A stretch of DNA of 18,561 bases from Puniceicoccales bacterium (GTDB lineage: Bacteria; Verrucomicrobiota; Verrucomicrobiia; Opitutales; JAIRKQ01), in the NCBI GenBank assembly GCA_031288455.1, contig JAITRI010000077.1, positions 1-18,561 on the forward strand. The letters run 5' to 3'. A program made the position numbers and the translations under genes. Positions 7,588-14,366 of the stretch are shown piece by piece. Each line of letters starts with the position of its first letter. Within the stretch, counting starts at the first letter, position 1. The notes beneath the pieces were generated by a model, which had not been told where the DNA came from, ran no database searches, and worked only from the letters and a program-made list of their open reading frames with translations.

Positions 7588-8301
7588 GTGAAGTACAGGC
7601 GAGCGATAGTAAAGTTCAGCGGTGAAATTTTGAGACGCGGAGATGACACAATTTCCATCGACATCGTCCGTGCGCTGTGCAGTGAAATAAAAGACTTGCG
7701 TGATTCTGGCATTTCCATCGGCATAGTCATAGGAGGCGGCAATATTTTCCGTGGAACTGGGAAAAGAATATGCGTGGACTACGACCACATCAGCGTCGAT
7801 TACATGGGCATGCTCGCGACCGTGATAAATGCGATTGCCATCGCCGACTGTCTGCGGACGCTATCCGTTGCAGCGGAAGTATTTTCAGCGCTGCCAATGG
7901 TCAGTGTTTGCGAAACATACCACGTGAGACACGCAAAGAAATCGATGGATGACGGTAATGTTCTGCTGCTGGCGGGCGGAACCGGCAATGCGTTTTTTTC
8001 CACCGACACCGCCGCCGCCATGCGAGCGAATGAGTTGCGCGCGGACGTCATTGTTAAGGGAACAAAGGTGGATGGCGTATACGATAAGGACCCAAAGGTG
8101 CACGGCGATGCGAAAAAATTCAGCAAAATTTCATTCCAGGATGTCCTTCTGCGGCGCTTGAACGTCATGGACTCCACGGCATTTTCGCTGTGCATGGACA
8201 ATGACATGCCCATAGTAATCGTTGACGCCGAAAGAAATCTCAAGAGCATCGGCAGAGCGCTGCTGGGAGAAGAAATTGGAACTACCATAGCAAACCACTA
8301 G
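7588..8301 (+). CDS. pyrH: UMP kinase
   Basis: A 237-aa amino-acid-kinase-fold enzyme that phosphorylates UMP to UDP with ATP in pyrimidine nucleotide synthesis. Landmarks in order: KFSGE at 9-13, GGGNIFRG at 49-56, DYMGMLATVINA at 71-82, GTGNAFFSTDTAA at 131-143, KGTKVDGVYDKDP at 157-169, MDSTAF at 194-199 and GEEIGT at 227-232. Length and motifs match bacterial PyrH hexamers, which are usually GTP-activated and UTP-inhibited. The start is GTG at 7588; an in-frame TAG lies only two codons upstream (7582-7584), so no earlier start is possible. The nearest purine run (AGGA) is almost touching the start, an unusual SD spacing. It is followed after 30 bp by frr, the common pyrH-frr pair. The rpsB-tsf genes that often precede pyrH are absent here, replaced by a divergent PEPCK-like gene. 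Confidence 0.96.
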   Translation: MKYRRAIVKFSGEILRRGDDTISIDIVRALCSEIKDLRDSGISIGIVIGGGNIFRGTGKRICVDYDHISVDYMGMLATVINAIAIADCLRTLSVAAEVFSALPMVSVCETYHVRHAKKSMDDGNVLLLAGGTGNAFFSTDTAAAMRANELRADVIVKGTKVDGVYDKDPKVHGDAKKFSKISFQDVLLRRLNVMDSTAFSLCMDNDMPIVIVDAERNLKSIGRALLGEEIGTTIANH

Positions 8302-8331
8302 AAATTTTCGAATTCACATGAATCTAATCAC

Positions 8332-8892
8332 ATGGACACAAATGCAGAAATAAAAAAGGCAAAGGCGGCGATGGATGTCGCCGTGAAACATACGCTGGCG
8401 GAATTCAATTCGCTGCACACCGGCAAGGCGTCCCCGGGCATGGTGGAAAATCTTCCGGTCGAAGTATACGGGACAATTTCCAAGCTGCGCGAGATTTCCG
8501 CCATAACGACTCCCGATGTCAAAACCATACAAATTCAAGCGTGGGACAGAGACAGCGTTAGGGCCATAGAAAAGGCGATCATCGCGGCAAATCTTGGAGT
8601 GACTCCGCTCGTGAACGGTGGTATCATCCGCTGCGTCATGCCGGAGATGAGCGGTGAACGCAGACAGGAGCTGAGCAAAGTTGCCAATGGCATGGCGGAG
8701 GACGGAAGAATAAAAGTGCGCGCAGTGCGCCGCGACACCATAGAAATCTTCAAAAAAGCCAAAAAAGATGGAGACATTGGGGAGGATGATTTGAAGCGCC
8801 TGGAAAAAGAAATCCAGGGAATAACGGATGCCGCCATCAGGGAAATTGATGACAGTTTGCACCTAAAAAGCTCAGATCTGATGAAAATTTAG
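8332..8892 (+). CDS. frr: Ribosome recycling factor
   Basis: A 186-aa protein of the expected RRF length (about 185). With EF-G it splits post-termination ribosomes. The sequence shows the two-domain pattern: domain I helices at both ends, and the inserted beta domain with PVEVYG at 42-47, ISAITTPDVKTIQI at 55-68, IEKAI at 79-83, LGVTPLVNGG at 88-97 and IRCVMPEMSGERR at 99-111. KVRAVRRD at 128-135 begins the long C-terminal helix. The usual IRTGRA near residue 30 is LHTGKA here. The start at ATG 8332 has no visible SD. It is 30 bp downstream of pyrH and almost certainly cotranscribed with it. Confidence 0.96.
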   Translation: MDTNAEIKKAKAAMDVAVKHTLAEFNSLHTGKASPGMVENLPVEVYGTISKLREISAITTPDVKTIQIQAWDRDSVRAIEKAIIAANLGVTPLVNGGIIRCVMPEMSGERRQELSKVANGMAEDGRIKVRAVRRDTIEIFKKAKKDGDIGEDDLKRLEKEIQGITDAAIREIDDSLHLKSSDLMKI

Positions 8893-8899
8893 GTACGCC

Positions 8900-8933
8900 G
8901 ATCGCATTATCCGTGCGAAGCATCGATCTTTTT
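8900..8933 (+). terminator. Weak possible terminator after frr
   Basis: GATCG (8900-8904) can pair with CGATC (8924-8928), directly followed by five T (8929-8933). An alternative small stem, TCGCA/TGCGA (8902-8906 with 8914-8918), competes with it. The stem is short, so this is a low-confidence call for the pyrH-frr transcript, supported by position between convergent frr and dgkA. Confidence 0.3.
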
Positions 8934-8956
8934 GCGACGTCAGCGCAGAAAAATAA

Positions 8957-9370
8957 TTATTTCAAGTGCGTGCCGAAGAGTCGAAACGACAGCAGGAAAG
9001 TCGCGGATACTATGGCATTGCAGAGGGCGATGTAAACGGCGGCACTGGCGGTATCCTTCGCCTTTTTTGCGAGCGGAAATCTTCTGCTCTGCGCCGAAAA
9101 ATCAACGACGGACTCAATGGCAGTGTTTAGACATTCAGCTATGAGCAGTATGAAAAAGTCCACAGTCAGCAGCAGCAGTTCCCATCCCCACCCAAAAATC
9201 CAAAAGCAGACGGGAAGAACGATTATTCCGCAAACGAGCTCCATCCTGAATGGTCGTTCGTGGCGCATGAACCGCATGCCACTGATGGAGTAGCTGAGCG
9301 GATTAACGACGTAGCGCCAGAAAAATACTATAAATAGTCTGAAAAATTTCCTGAAAAATTTCCTTTGCAT
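8957..9370 (-). CDS. dgkA: Diacylglycerol kinase / undecaprenol kinase (DgkA family)
   Basis: With the start at ATG 9370 this is a 137-aa membrane protein; the frame stays open to 9451, but the extra 27 residues look non-coding. DgkA landmarks are RHERPFRMEL at 36-45 (the AFR-E helix, Glu44), AECLNTAIESVVD at 78-90 with the catalytic-site Glu/Asn pattern, and LAKKAKDTASAAV at 100-112. Three hydrophobic spans follow at about 45-60, 64-83 and 112-132. The family phosphorylates diacylglycerol or, in many bacteria, undecaprenol, at the inner membrane with ATP. Substrate cannot be told from sequence alone. The neighbouring LtaS-like gene, whose known relatives release diacylglycerol, makes a recycling role attractive. 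It is divergent from that gene with starts about 40 bp apart, and no SD is seen. Confidence 0.88.
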   Translation of the reverse strand: MQRKFFRKFFRLFIVFFWRYVVNPLSYSISGMRFMRHERPFRMELVCGIIVLPVCFWIFGWGWELLLLTVDFFILLIAECLNTAIESVVDFSAQSRRFPLAKKAKDTASAAVYIALCNAIVSATFLLSFRLFGTHLK

Positions 9371-9409
9371 GAAAATTATTTTTATTAATGCTGCTGCGCA
9401 CTGTAGAGA

Positions 9410-11356
9410 ATGATATTGCGCGCGCAACAAGAAAAATCCCAGGGGAACCATTGGGTGACTTTGTCACTGAAGTTCGCCGCTCTCCTCGCCATATTTTCCG
9501 CCGCACGGCTGCTATTTTTTTTCTGCAACTGCAAATTTTTCTCTGGCGAATCTGCTATCAACATACTGAAAGCATTTGCCGTTGGTGTGCGATTTGACGC
9601 GATCACAGTTGCGATTTTTAATGCTCCCGTTTGGGCATTTTGGTCGCTGCCGTTCGGATTGCGCGCCCGCAAGGTCCCAAATATTTTGGCGGAAATGTGG
9701 TTCATTGCACTCAATTTCGCCGCTCTACTGGCCAACGTCGTGGATGCCAAATATTTTTCATTCACCTGCAGAAGAATGGGGGGTGAAGTGCTGGCGCAAC
9801 CGGAACTGCTGTCGGAAAGTGCATCCGTATATTTCGACATGCTCGTGCGCTACTGGTACGTCGCGCTGGCGGGAGTGATTTTGGCATATGCGCTGTGCGC
9901 CATTCCGCGCAAATTGAGCCTGATTGGAAAACCGCGACCAATGAAAAAGTCGGATTTCTTCTGCTTTTTCATTTCCATCGCACTGCTCGTGATCTGCATA
10001 CGCGGTGGTCTGCAGCGCAAGCCGCTGAAGTCGACGGATGTAAATATTTACGCCCCAACTCCGGGCACAGTTAGCATCGCCAATAACAGCGCCTGCAATA
10101 TCTTTTTCACGGTGAAATGTGCAAATTTTCCGCGGGGAAAATATTTTGCGGAAGATGATCCTCGACTGGCGATGTTTTCCACAAAGCACAGGAGTGTTGC
10201 GCGCGATTCACTGGCGAAATTTAGGGGCAAAAATGTATTCATAATAATTCTGGAAAGTTTTTCCGCGGAACACATCGGCGCGCTGGATAGACAGTTCAAA
10301 GAGTTCCCGAATGTAACATTTACGCCATTTTTGGACTCCCTAGTCGATAGGGGTTACGCGTTCGATGGATTCGCCAATGGCTCCACTTCCGTGGATGCAT
10401 TGATATCCGTGCTGCTGGGCATTCCGCCGCTGTCAAATTTCCCGTACATAGTAAGCCAATACGTGGAAAATGCGATTGATCCGCTGCCGCTGCTGTTGGC
10501 CAAGGACGGCTACGGGACAATGTTTTTCTACGGCGGAAAAAGAAATTCCTGCCACTTCAACAGCGTCCGCAGCAAGGCTCGCATCGCGGAATACTACTGC
10601 GAAGATGACTACGATGGGCCATCGTCCGACGTCAGCGGATGGGGTGTCTACGATGAGGAATTTTTCCAGTTTGTGGCAAGGAAGGTAAATGCCGCAAAGC
10701 AGCCATTTCTTTCGGTTCTGTTCACGCTGTCGTCGCACCACCCATTTCTATACCCGACGAGACTGCATGGGAAATTTCCGAAGGAAAGTGGCAGTGAGCC
10801 GCTGCGTGAATTGATCGCATACACTGACTATTCGCTGCGAAAGTTCTTCGAAGCGGCGGAAAAGATGGACTGGTATAAAAATACAATATTTCTGCTGGTC
10901 GCCGACCACACATCCACTCCACAGCAGAGCTACTACAAAAATACGCTCGGCGCATATTCCATTCCCATAGTATTTTTCGATCCCAGTGGCGAACTGGTCG
11001 GGAAGTCAGAAAAAATTGCTCAGCAAATAGATATCATGCCGACAGTCCTTGATCTCGTCGGGAGCGAACACAATTATTTTTCATTTGGATCGAGCCTGTT
11101 TGACGAAAGTGCGCCGCGATTTGCCATTGGCCACAGAGACGGAATCTATCAGCTCATAGGGGATGACTATGTCTGCAGATTCGATGGCGAAAATGTCGTC
11201 GGACTGTTTAAAAGATCGGATTTCCTTCTGGAGAAAAATCTCGCCAATGACGCCGCTCATGCGGAAAAAGTCGAGCGCATGGAGGAATTTATGGAGGCAT
11301 TTCTGCAGCACTACTGCGAAAGCATAAAAAACAATGACATGCGCGCCGGAGAGTGA
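9410..11356 (+). CDS. LtaS-type membrane sulfatase/phosphoglycerol transferase-like protein
   Basis: A 648-aa protein with about five N-terminal membrane spans (roughly 18-40, 60-82, 92-112, 146-166, 182-198), then a large extracytoplasmic alkaline-phosphatase-superfamily domain. Metal-site landmarks follow LtaS: LESFS at 281-285 (Glu), NGSTS at 323-327 with Thr326 as the likely nucleophile, SSHHPF at 441-446, and ADHTS at 498-502 (Asp-His pair). Characterised relatives move phosphoglycerol or phosphoethanolamine from phospholipid to teichoic acid, glucans or lipid A. In a Gram-negative the acceptor would be a periplasmic glycan or lipid; the exact substrate is not deducible. The start is ATG 9410; GTG 9455 is an alternative with a better SD (AGGGGA, 9441-9446) and would place the first span right at the N-terminus. 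The nearby dgkA could recycle released diacylglycerol. Confidence 0.85.
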   Translation: MILRAQQEKSQGNHWVTLSLKFAALLAIFSAARLLFFFCNCKFFSGESAINILKAFAVGVRFDAITVAIFNAPVWAFWSLPFGLRARKVPNILAEMWFIALNFAALLANVVDAKYFSFTCRRMGGEVLAQPELLSESASVYFDMLVRYWYVALAGVILAYALCAIPRKLSLIGKPRPMKKSDFFCFFISIALLVICIRGGLQRKPLKSTDVNIYAPTPGTVSIANNSACNIFFTVKCANFPRGKYFAEDDPRLAMFSTKHRSVARDSLAKFRGKNVFIIILESFSAEHIGALDRQFKEFPNVTFTPFLDSLVDRGYAFDGFANGSTSVDALISVLLGIPPLSNFPYIVSQYVENAIDPLPLLLAKDGYGTMFFYGGKRNSCHFNSVRSKARIAEYYCEDDYDGPSSDVSGWGVYDEEFFQFVARKVNAAKQPFLSVLFTLSSHHPFLYPTRLHGKFPKESGSEPLRELIAYTDYSLRKFFEAAEKMDWYKNTIFLLVADHTSTPQQSYYKNTLGAYSIPIVFFDPSGELVGKSEKIAQQIDIMPTVLDLVGSEHNYFSFGSSLFDESAPRFAIGHRDGIYQLIGDDYVCRFDGENVVGLFKRSDFLLEKNLANDAAHAEKVERMEEFMEAFLQHYCESIKNNDMRAGE

Positions 11357-11379
11357 ATCGCGAACCGTTCTGGAATTTC

Positions 11380-11416
11380 TCAGGCGAATGGCGCAATTTT
11401 TCAGGCGAATGGCGCA
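11380..11416 (+). repeat. Two-copy tandem repeat, 21-bp period
   Basis: TCAGGCGAATGGCGCA occurs at 11380-11395 and again identically at 11401-11416, separated by ATTTT. It starts 24 bases after the stop of the LtaS-like gene. Only two copies are visible, and the function is unknown. Confidence 0.8.
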
Positions 11417-11536
11417 TTAGAGTCCGCTGTGCCAAATTTTTACATTTTCACCTCAACGTTGGGCTGCACCGCCAGTTCTTCCGCAGCGGATGAAGGAAGC
11501 CAATGGAAGACATTTGTCACTGGCATCTAGGATAGA

Positions 11537-11560
11537 GTGCGACACAAAATAGTGTCGCAC
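11537..11560. other. Perfect hairpin, 9-bp stem
   Basis: GTGCGACAC (11537-11545), loop AAAATA, GTGTCGCAC (11552-11560). There is no T-run on either side, so it is not a classical terminator. It could be a protein-binding palindrome or an mRNA 3'-end stabiliser for either converging transcript. Confidence 0.6.
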
Positions 11561-11580
11561 AGTACCATACACAATTAGAT

Positions 11581-11623
11581 GAAGGAAAAATAAGCCCGCA
11601 CGTGGCATTTCCGCGCCACGGGC
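11581..11623 (-). terminator. Rho-independent terminator for leftward (cmk) transcripts
   Basis: On the minus strand GCCCG-TGGC (11623-11615) pairs with the GCCA...CGGGC arm (11606-11594) with a four-base bulge, and is followed by TTATTTTTCC (11593-11584). A GC-rich stem followed by a T-run fits a factor-independent terminator about 110 bp after the cmk stop. Confidence 0.65.
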
Positions 11624-11731
11624 CTACGCCAATCTAGGATTAATTTGCCAAAGATTTTGTCAAGGAAAATGTAAAGTCATTGAAAAATTTCGCAAAACAC
11701 ATGCTACCACAGTCGCGGAAGTGTGAAATAT

Positions 11732-12403
11732 TCAGTGGGATTTTCTGGCGCTCTCCTCCAGCAGTGCGTCTATTTTTGATGAAATTTCCGCAACGACGGC
11801 GTTCAAATCATTGGCCCCGGTGTCGATTTTCATGACGCCATCGCCGCAGATCGCACGCCTGTTGTCTATTTTATCGCGGGCGGAAATGTAATCCTCTTCG
11901 CTGTCATTTTTTCTGCGCAGCGAACGTTCGCCTACGCTGGCATCGAGAAAAAATCTCAAATCCGCATCCGGCAGAATCACACTGGTAATGTCTCTCCCCT
12001 CCATCACCAGTCCGGAAAATCCATTGTGTCTGGCGATATCCACCTGTGACCGCTGATAGTCGAACAGAAAATCTCTGATCTCTCCAATGGATGAATATAC
12101 CGCAACCGCCTCATTCACGTCACCCGTGCGCAAACTGTGCTCGTCGAAAATGTCACCGTTTATGGTCAATTGTGAAATATTTCCTGAGATTTCAGTGCCC
12201 AGTGAAATTTGTTCGATGCAATCAACCGCCGCATCGACATCTCCACTTTCCACACCGGAGCGCAGCAGATGCAGAGTTATGGCGCGGTAATACAGGCCCG
12301 TCGACGCCATGAGCATATTATATTTTTGCGCTATTTTTAATGCCGTCGAAGTTTTCCCGGACGCCGCTGTGCCGTCGATGGCAACGGTTATGAAATGTCG
12401 CAT
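11732..12403 (-). CDS. cmk: Cytidylate kinase
   Basis: A 223-aa P-loop kinase that phosphorylates CMP and dCMP with ATP, recycling CMP from lipid, glycan and RNA turnover. The N-terminus has DGTAASGKTS at 10-19 (Walker A). MASTGLYYRAITL near 33-45 corresponds to the family DTGAMYRALTL. EGRDITSVILPDA near 135-147 is the signature GRDIGTVVFPDA. RSLRRKND is the lid, and RDKIDNRR followed by KIDTGANDL at the C-terminus matches the usual RD..DS.R and IDTT segments. Length fits the family (about 220-230). ATG 12403 is chosen; a GTG one codon earlier is also in frame. No SD is apparent. It is divergent from glmS across about 110 bp and followed by a terminator. Confidence 0.94.
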   Translation of the reverse strand: MRHFITVAIDGTAASGKTSTALKIAQKYNMLMASTGLYYRAITLHLLRSGVESGDVDAAVDCIEQISLGTEISGNISQLTINGDIFDEHSLRTGDVNEAVAVYSSIGEIRDFLFDYQRSQVDIARHNGFSGLVMEGRDITSVILPDADLRFFLDASVGERSLRRKNDSEEDYISARDKIDNRRAICGDGVMKIDTGANDLNAVVAEISSKIDALLEESARKSH

Positions 12404-12514
12404 CACACACTAGATAATTGCGAGTTATGTTTTGAAAAGATTTTTCCGTCGTCTGCGGTGTAATGTAAAAATTTTCTCGCAAAATACATGTCACTGGCAA
12501 GTATGACGGCTGTC

Positions 12515-14359
12515 ATGTGCAGCATCATCGGATATATCGGGGACAAGGATGTCGCTCAAATTCTCATCGATGGACTTGAACGCCTCGAGTACAGGGGTTA
12601 CGATTCCGCTGGAATAGCGGGATTGAAAGGCGATAGTTTCACGATTCTGAAGCGATTGGGACGTGTGAAAAATTTATCGGATGCCGTCGAACAGTCGATG
12701 AATTTCGGCAATTCCGGCATTGGACACACCAGGTGGGCAACGCACGGTGGCGTGTCGGAAAAAAATGCGCATCCGCACGTGAGTTTCGGTGGAATATTCA
12801 CGCTCGTGCACAACGGCGTCGTCGAAAACTATGAATCCATAAAAACTTTTCTCGACGAAAGGGGCTACGAATTCTACTCGGACACGGATACGGAAGTGCT
12901 CGTCAATCTGATCGAGTATCACTACAGGAAGGAGCAGGATGGCGGAGATAAGTTTTTGCGCAGCGTGCAAAAGGCGCTGCTTCACGTCAGGGGGACGTAT
13001 GGCATTGCCGTGCTCTGCAAATATAATATCTGCGAAATTGTGGTGGCCCGCAAAAGCTCTCCGCTGCTGATAGGAATAGGGGAAAATGAGATGTTTATTG
13101 CCAGCGATGCCTGTGCCATCGCCGCTCACACGAAAAATGTCGTCTATCTGAACGATGGAGAATTGGCGCTTCTCACAAAATCTGATTTTTCCATCACGAC
13201 GATGAAAAATGAAAAGATCGACGCCGTGAGATGCAAATTGGACTGGCGGATGGAAGACGTTTCGCTCGGCGAATACGAGCATTTCATGCTGAAGGAAATT
13301 TACGAACAGCCGCTGTCGCTCGCCAATGCCATGCGCGGAAGATTTTCCGATGATCTGAGCACCGCAAAATTCGGAGGATTGCAGCTGTCGCCGCGCGAAT
13401 TGCGACAGATCGACAGAATAGTATTCTGCGCCTGCGGAACGGCGTGGCACGCTTGCCTCGTGGCGGAATATTTGATCGAAAGATACGCGCGAATTCCAGT
13501 CGAGGTGGAATACGCATCCGAGTTCAGATACCGCAACGCTCCGCTGGAAAAAAATACGCTGGTCTTCATAATTTCGCAGTCCGGGGAAACATTGGACTCC
13601 TTCGCGGCGATGCAGGAGGCAAAGCGCAAGGGATACATGACGCTCGCCATAACCAACGTGATCGGGTCGACCATTGCGCGTGAGTCCGACGGCGGCATTT
13701 ACCAGCACTCAGGACCGGAGATCGGGGTGGCATCCACAAAAGCATTTACGGCGCAACTGTGCATAGTGGCGATGTTGGCGCTGCTGCTTGGGAGATTGCG
13801 GGACATGAGTTTCGACGAGGGGACATCGTTCGTGCAGGCGCTTGTGAATTTACCGCAGAAGATTTCACAGGTTTTGGACAGCGGCGATAGAATACGCGCC
13901 ATTGCCGAGAAATATGCGCACCATGAGCACATGCTGTTCCTCGGGCGGCAGTTGATGTTCCCGATCGCGCTGGAGGGCGCGCTGAAGCTGAAGGAGATTT
14001 CCTACATACATTCGGAAGGGTATCCCGCCGCCGAGATGAAACACGGCCCAATCGCGCTGATTTCGGACAAATGCCCCTGCGTTTTCCTGGCGACGCAGAG
14101 TGACATTTTGCAGAAAACGATTTCCAATATTCAGGAGGTGCGTGCCCGTGGAGCGCGCGTACTCGTCGTGTCGTCGGAGGGAAATGAAATCCCGCGCAAA
14201 TGTGCCGACGATTTAATCGTAATCCCAGACACCCACGCTGCGCTGCAGCCAATACTGACGACGATTCCGCTGCAGCTGTTCGCCTATTACATTGCAAAGG
14301 CGCGCGGCTGCGAAATAGATAAGCCGCGCAATCTCGCCAAATCGGTAACGGTGGAATAA
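12515..14359 (+). CDS. glmS: Glutamine-fructose-6-phosphate aminotransferase (GlmS)
   Basis: Makes glucosamine-6-phosphate from fructose-6-phosphate and glutamine, the first step toward UDP-GlcNAc for peptidoglycan and LPS. ATG 12515 is chosen because it places Cys as residue 2, the N-terminal nucleophile after Met removal; the frame opens at ATG 12488, which would bury this Cys. The protein is then 614 aa, normal for GlmS. The glutaminase domain has EYRGYDSAGI at 25-34, HTRWATHG at 71-78 and HNG at 99-101. SIS domain 1 has ACGTAWHA, SQSGETLDS and STKAFTAQ. SIS domain 2 has LEGALKLKEISYIHSEGYPA and KHGPIALI. The terminal KSVTVE holds the catalytic Lys. Residue 3 is Ser where almost all family members have Gly (CGIVGYIG), a small oddity. 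No glmS ribozyme could fit in the short leader. It is the first gene of an operon with the TPR gene and uppP. Confidence 0.96.
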   Translation: MCSIIGYIGDKDVAQILIDGLERLEYRGYDSAGIAGLKGDSFTILKRLGRVKNLSDAVEQSMNFGNSGIGHTRWATHGGVSEKNAHPHVSFGGIFTLVHNGVVENYESIKTFLDERGYEFYSDTDTEVLVNLIEYHYRKEQDGGDKFLRSVQKALLHVRGTYGIAVLCKYNICEIVVARKSSPLLIGIGENEMFIASDACAIAAHTKNVVYLNDGELALLTKSDFSITTMKNEKIDAVRCKLDWRMEDVSLGEYEHFMLKEIYEQPLSLANAMRGRFSDDLSTAKFGGLQLSPRELRQIDRIVFCACGTAWHACLVAEYLIERYARIPVEVEYASEFRYRNAPLEKNTLVFIISQSGETLDSFAAMQEAKRKGYMTLAITNVIGSTIARESDGGIYQHSGPEIGVASTKAFTAQLCIVAMLALLLGRLRDMSFDEGTSFVQALVNLPQKISQVLDSGDRIRAIAEKYAHHEHMLFLGRQLMFPIALEGALKLKEISYIHSEGYPAAEMKHGPIALISDKCPCVFLATQSDILQKTISNIQEVRARGARVLVVSSEGNEIPRKCADDLIVIPDTHAALQPILTTIPLQLFAYYIAKARGCEIDKPRNLAKSVTVE

Positions 14360-14366
14360 TTGTCCG

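Larger units (their letters stand above)
11357..11731. other. 375-bp non-coding stretch between the LtaS-like gene and cmk
   Basis: No convincing gene. It holds, in order, a two-copy tandem repeat, a perfect 9-bp-stem hairpin and a minus-strand terminator hairpin. ATCTAGGAT occurs twice (11525-11533 and 11632-11640), bracketing the two hairpins. A minus-strand TTGACA-like hexamer lies between cmk and the terminator, so a short independent transcript is conceivable. No tRNA cloverleaf is seen. Confidence 0.5.

Noticed and set aside
11594..11623. tRNA-like or plus-strand terminator reading
   Set aside because: No cloverleaf or T-loop; the T-run lies only on the minus-strand side.
12404..12514. 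glmS ribozyme
   Set aside because: The leader is only about 110 bp and shows no recognisable ribozyme core.
12674..13708. 344-codon minus-strand ORF
   Set aside because: Lies wholly antisense to glmS, whose motifs are unambiguous; the translation is His/Arg-rich as expected of a shadow frame.
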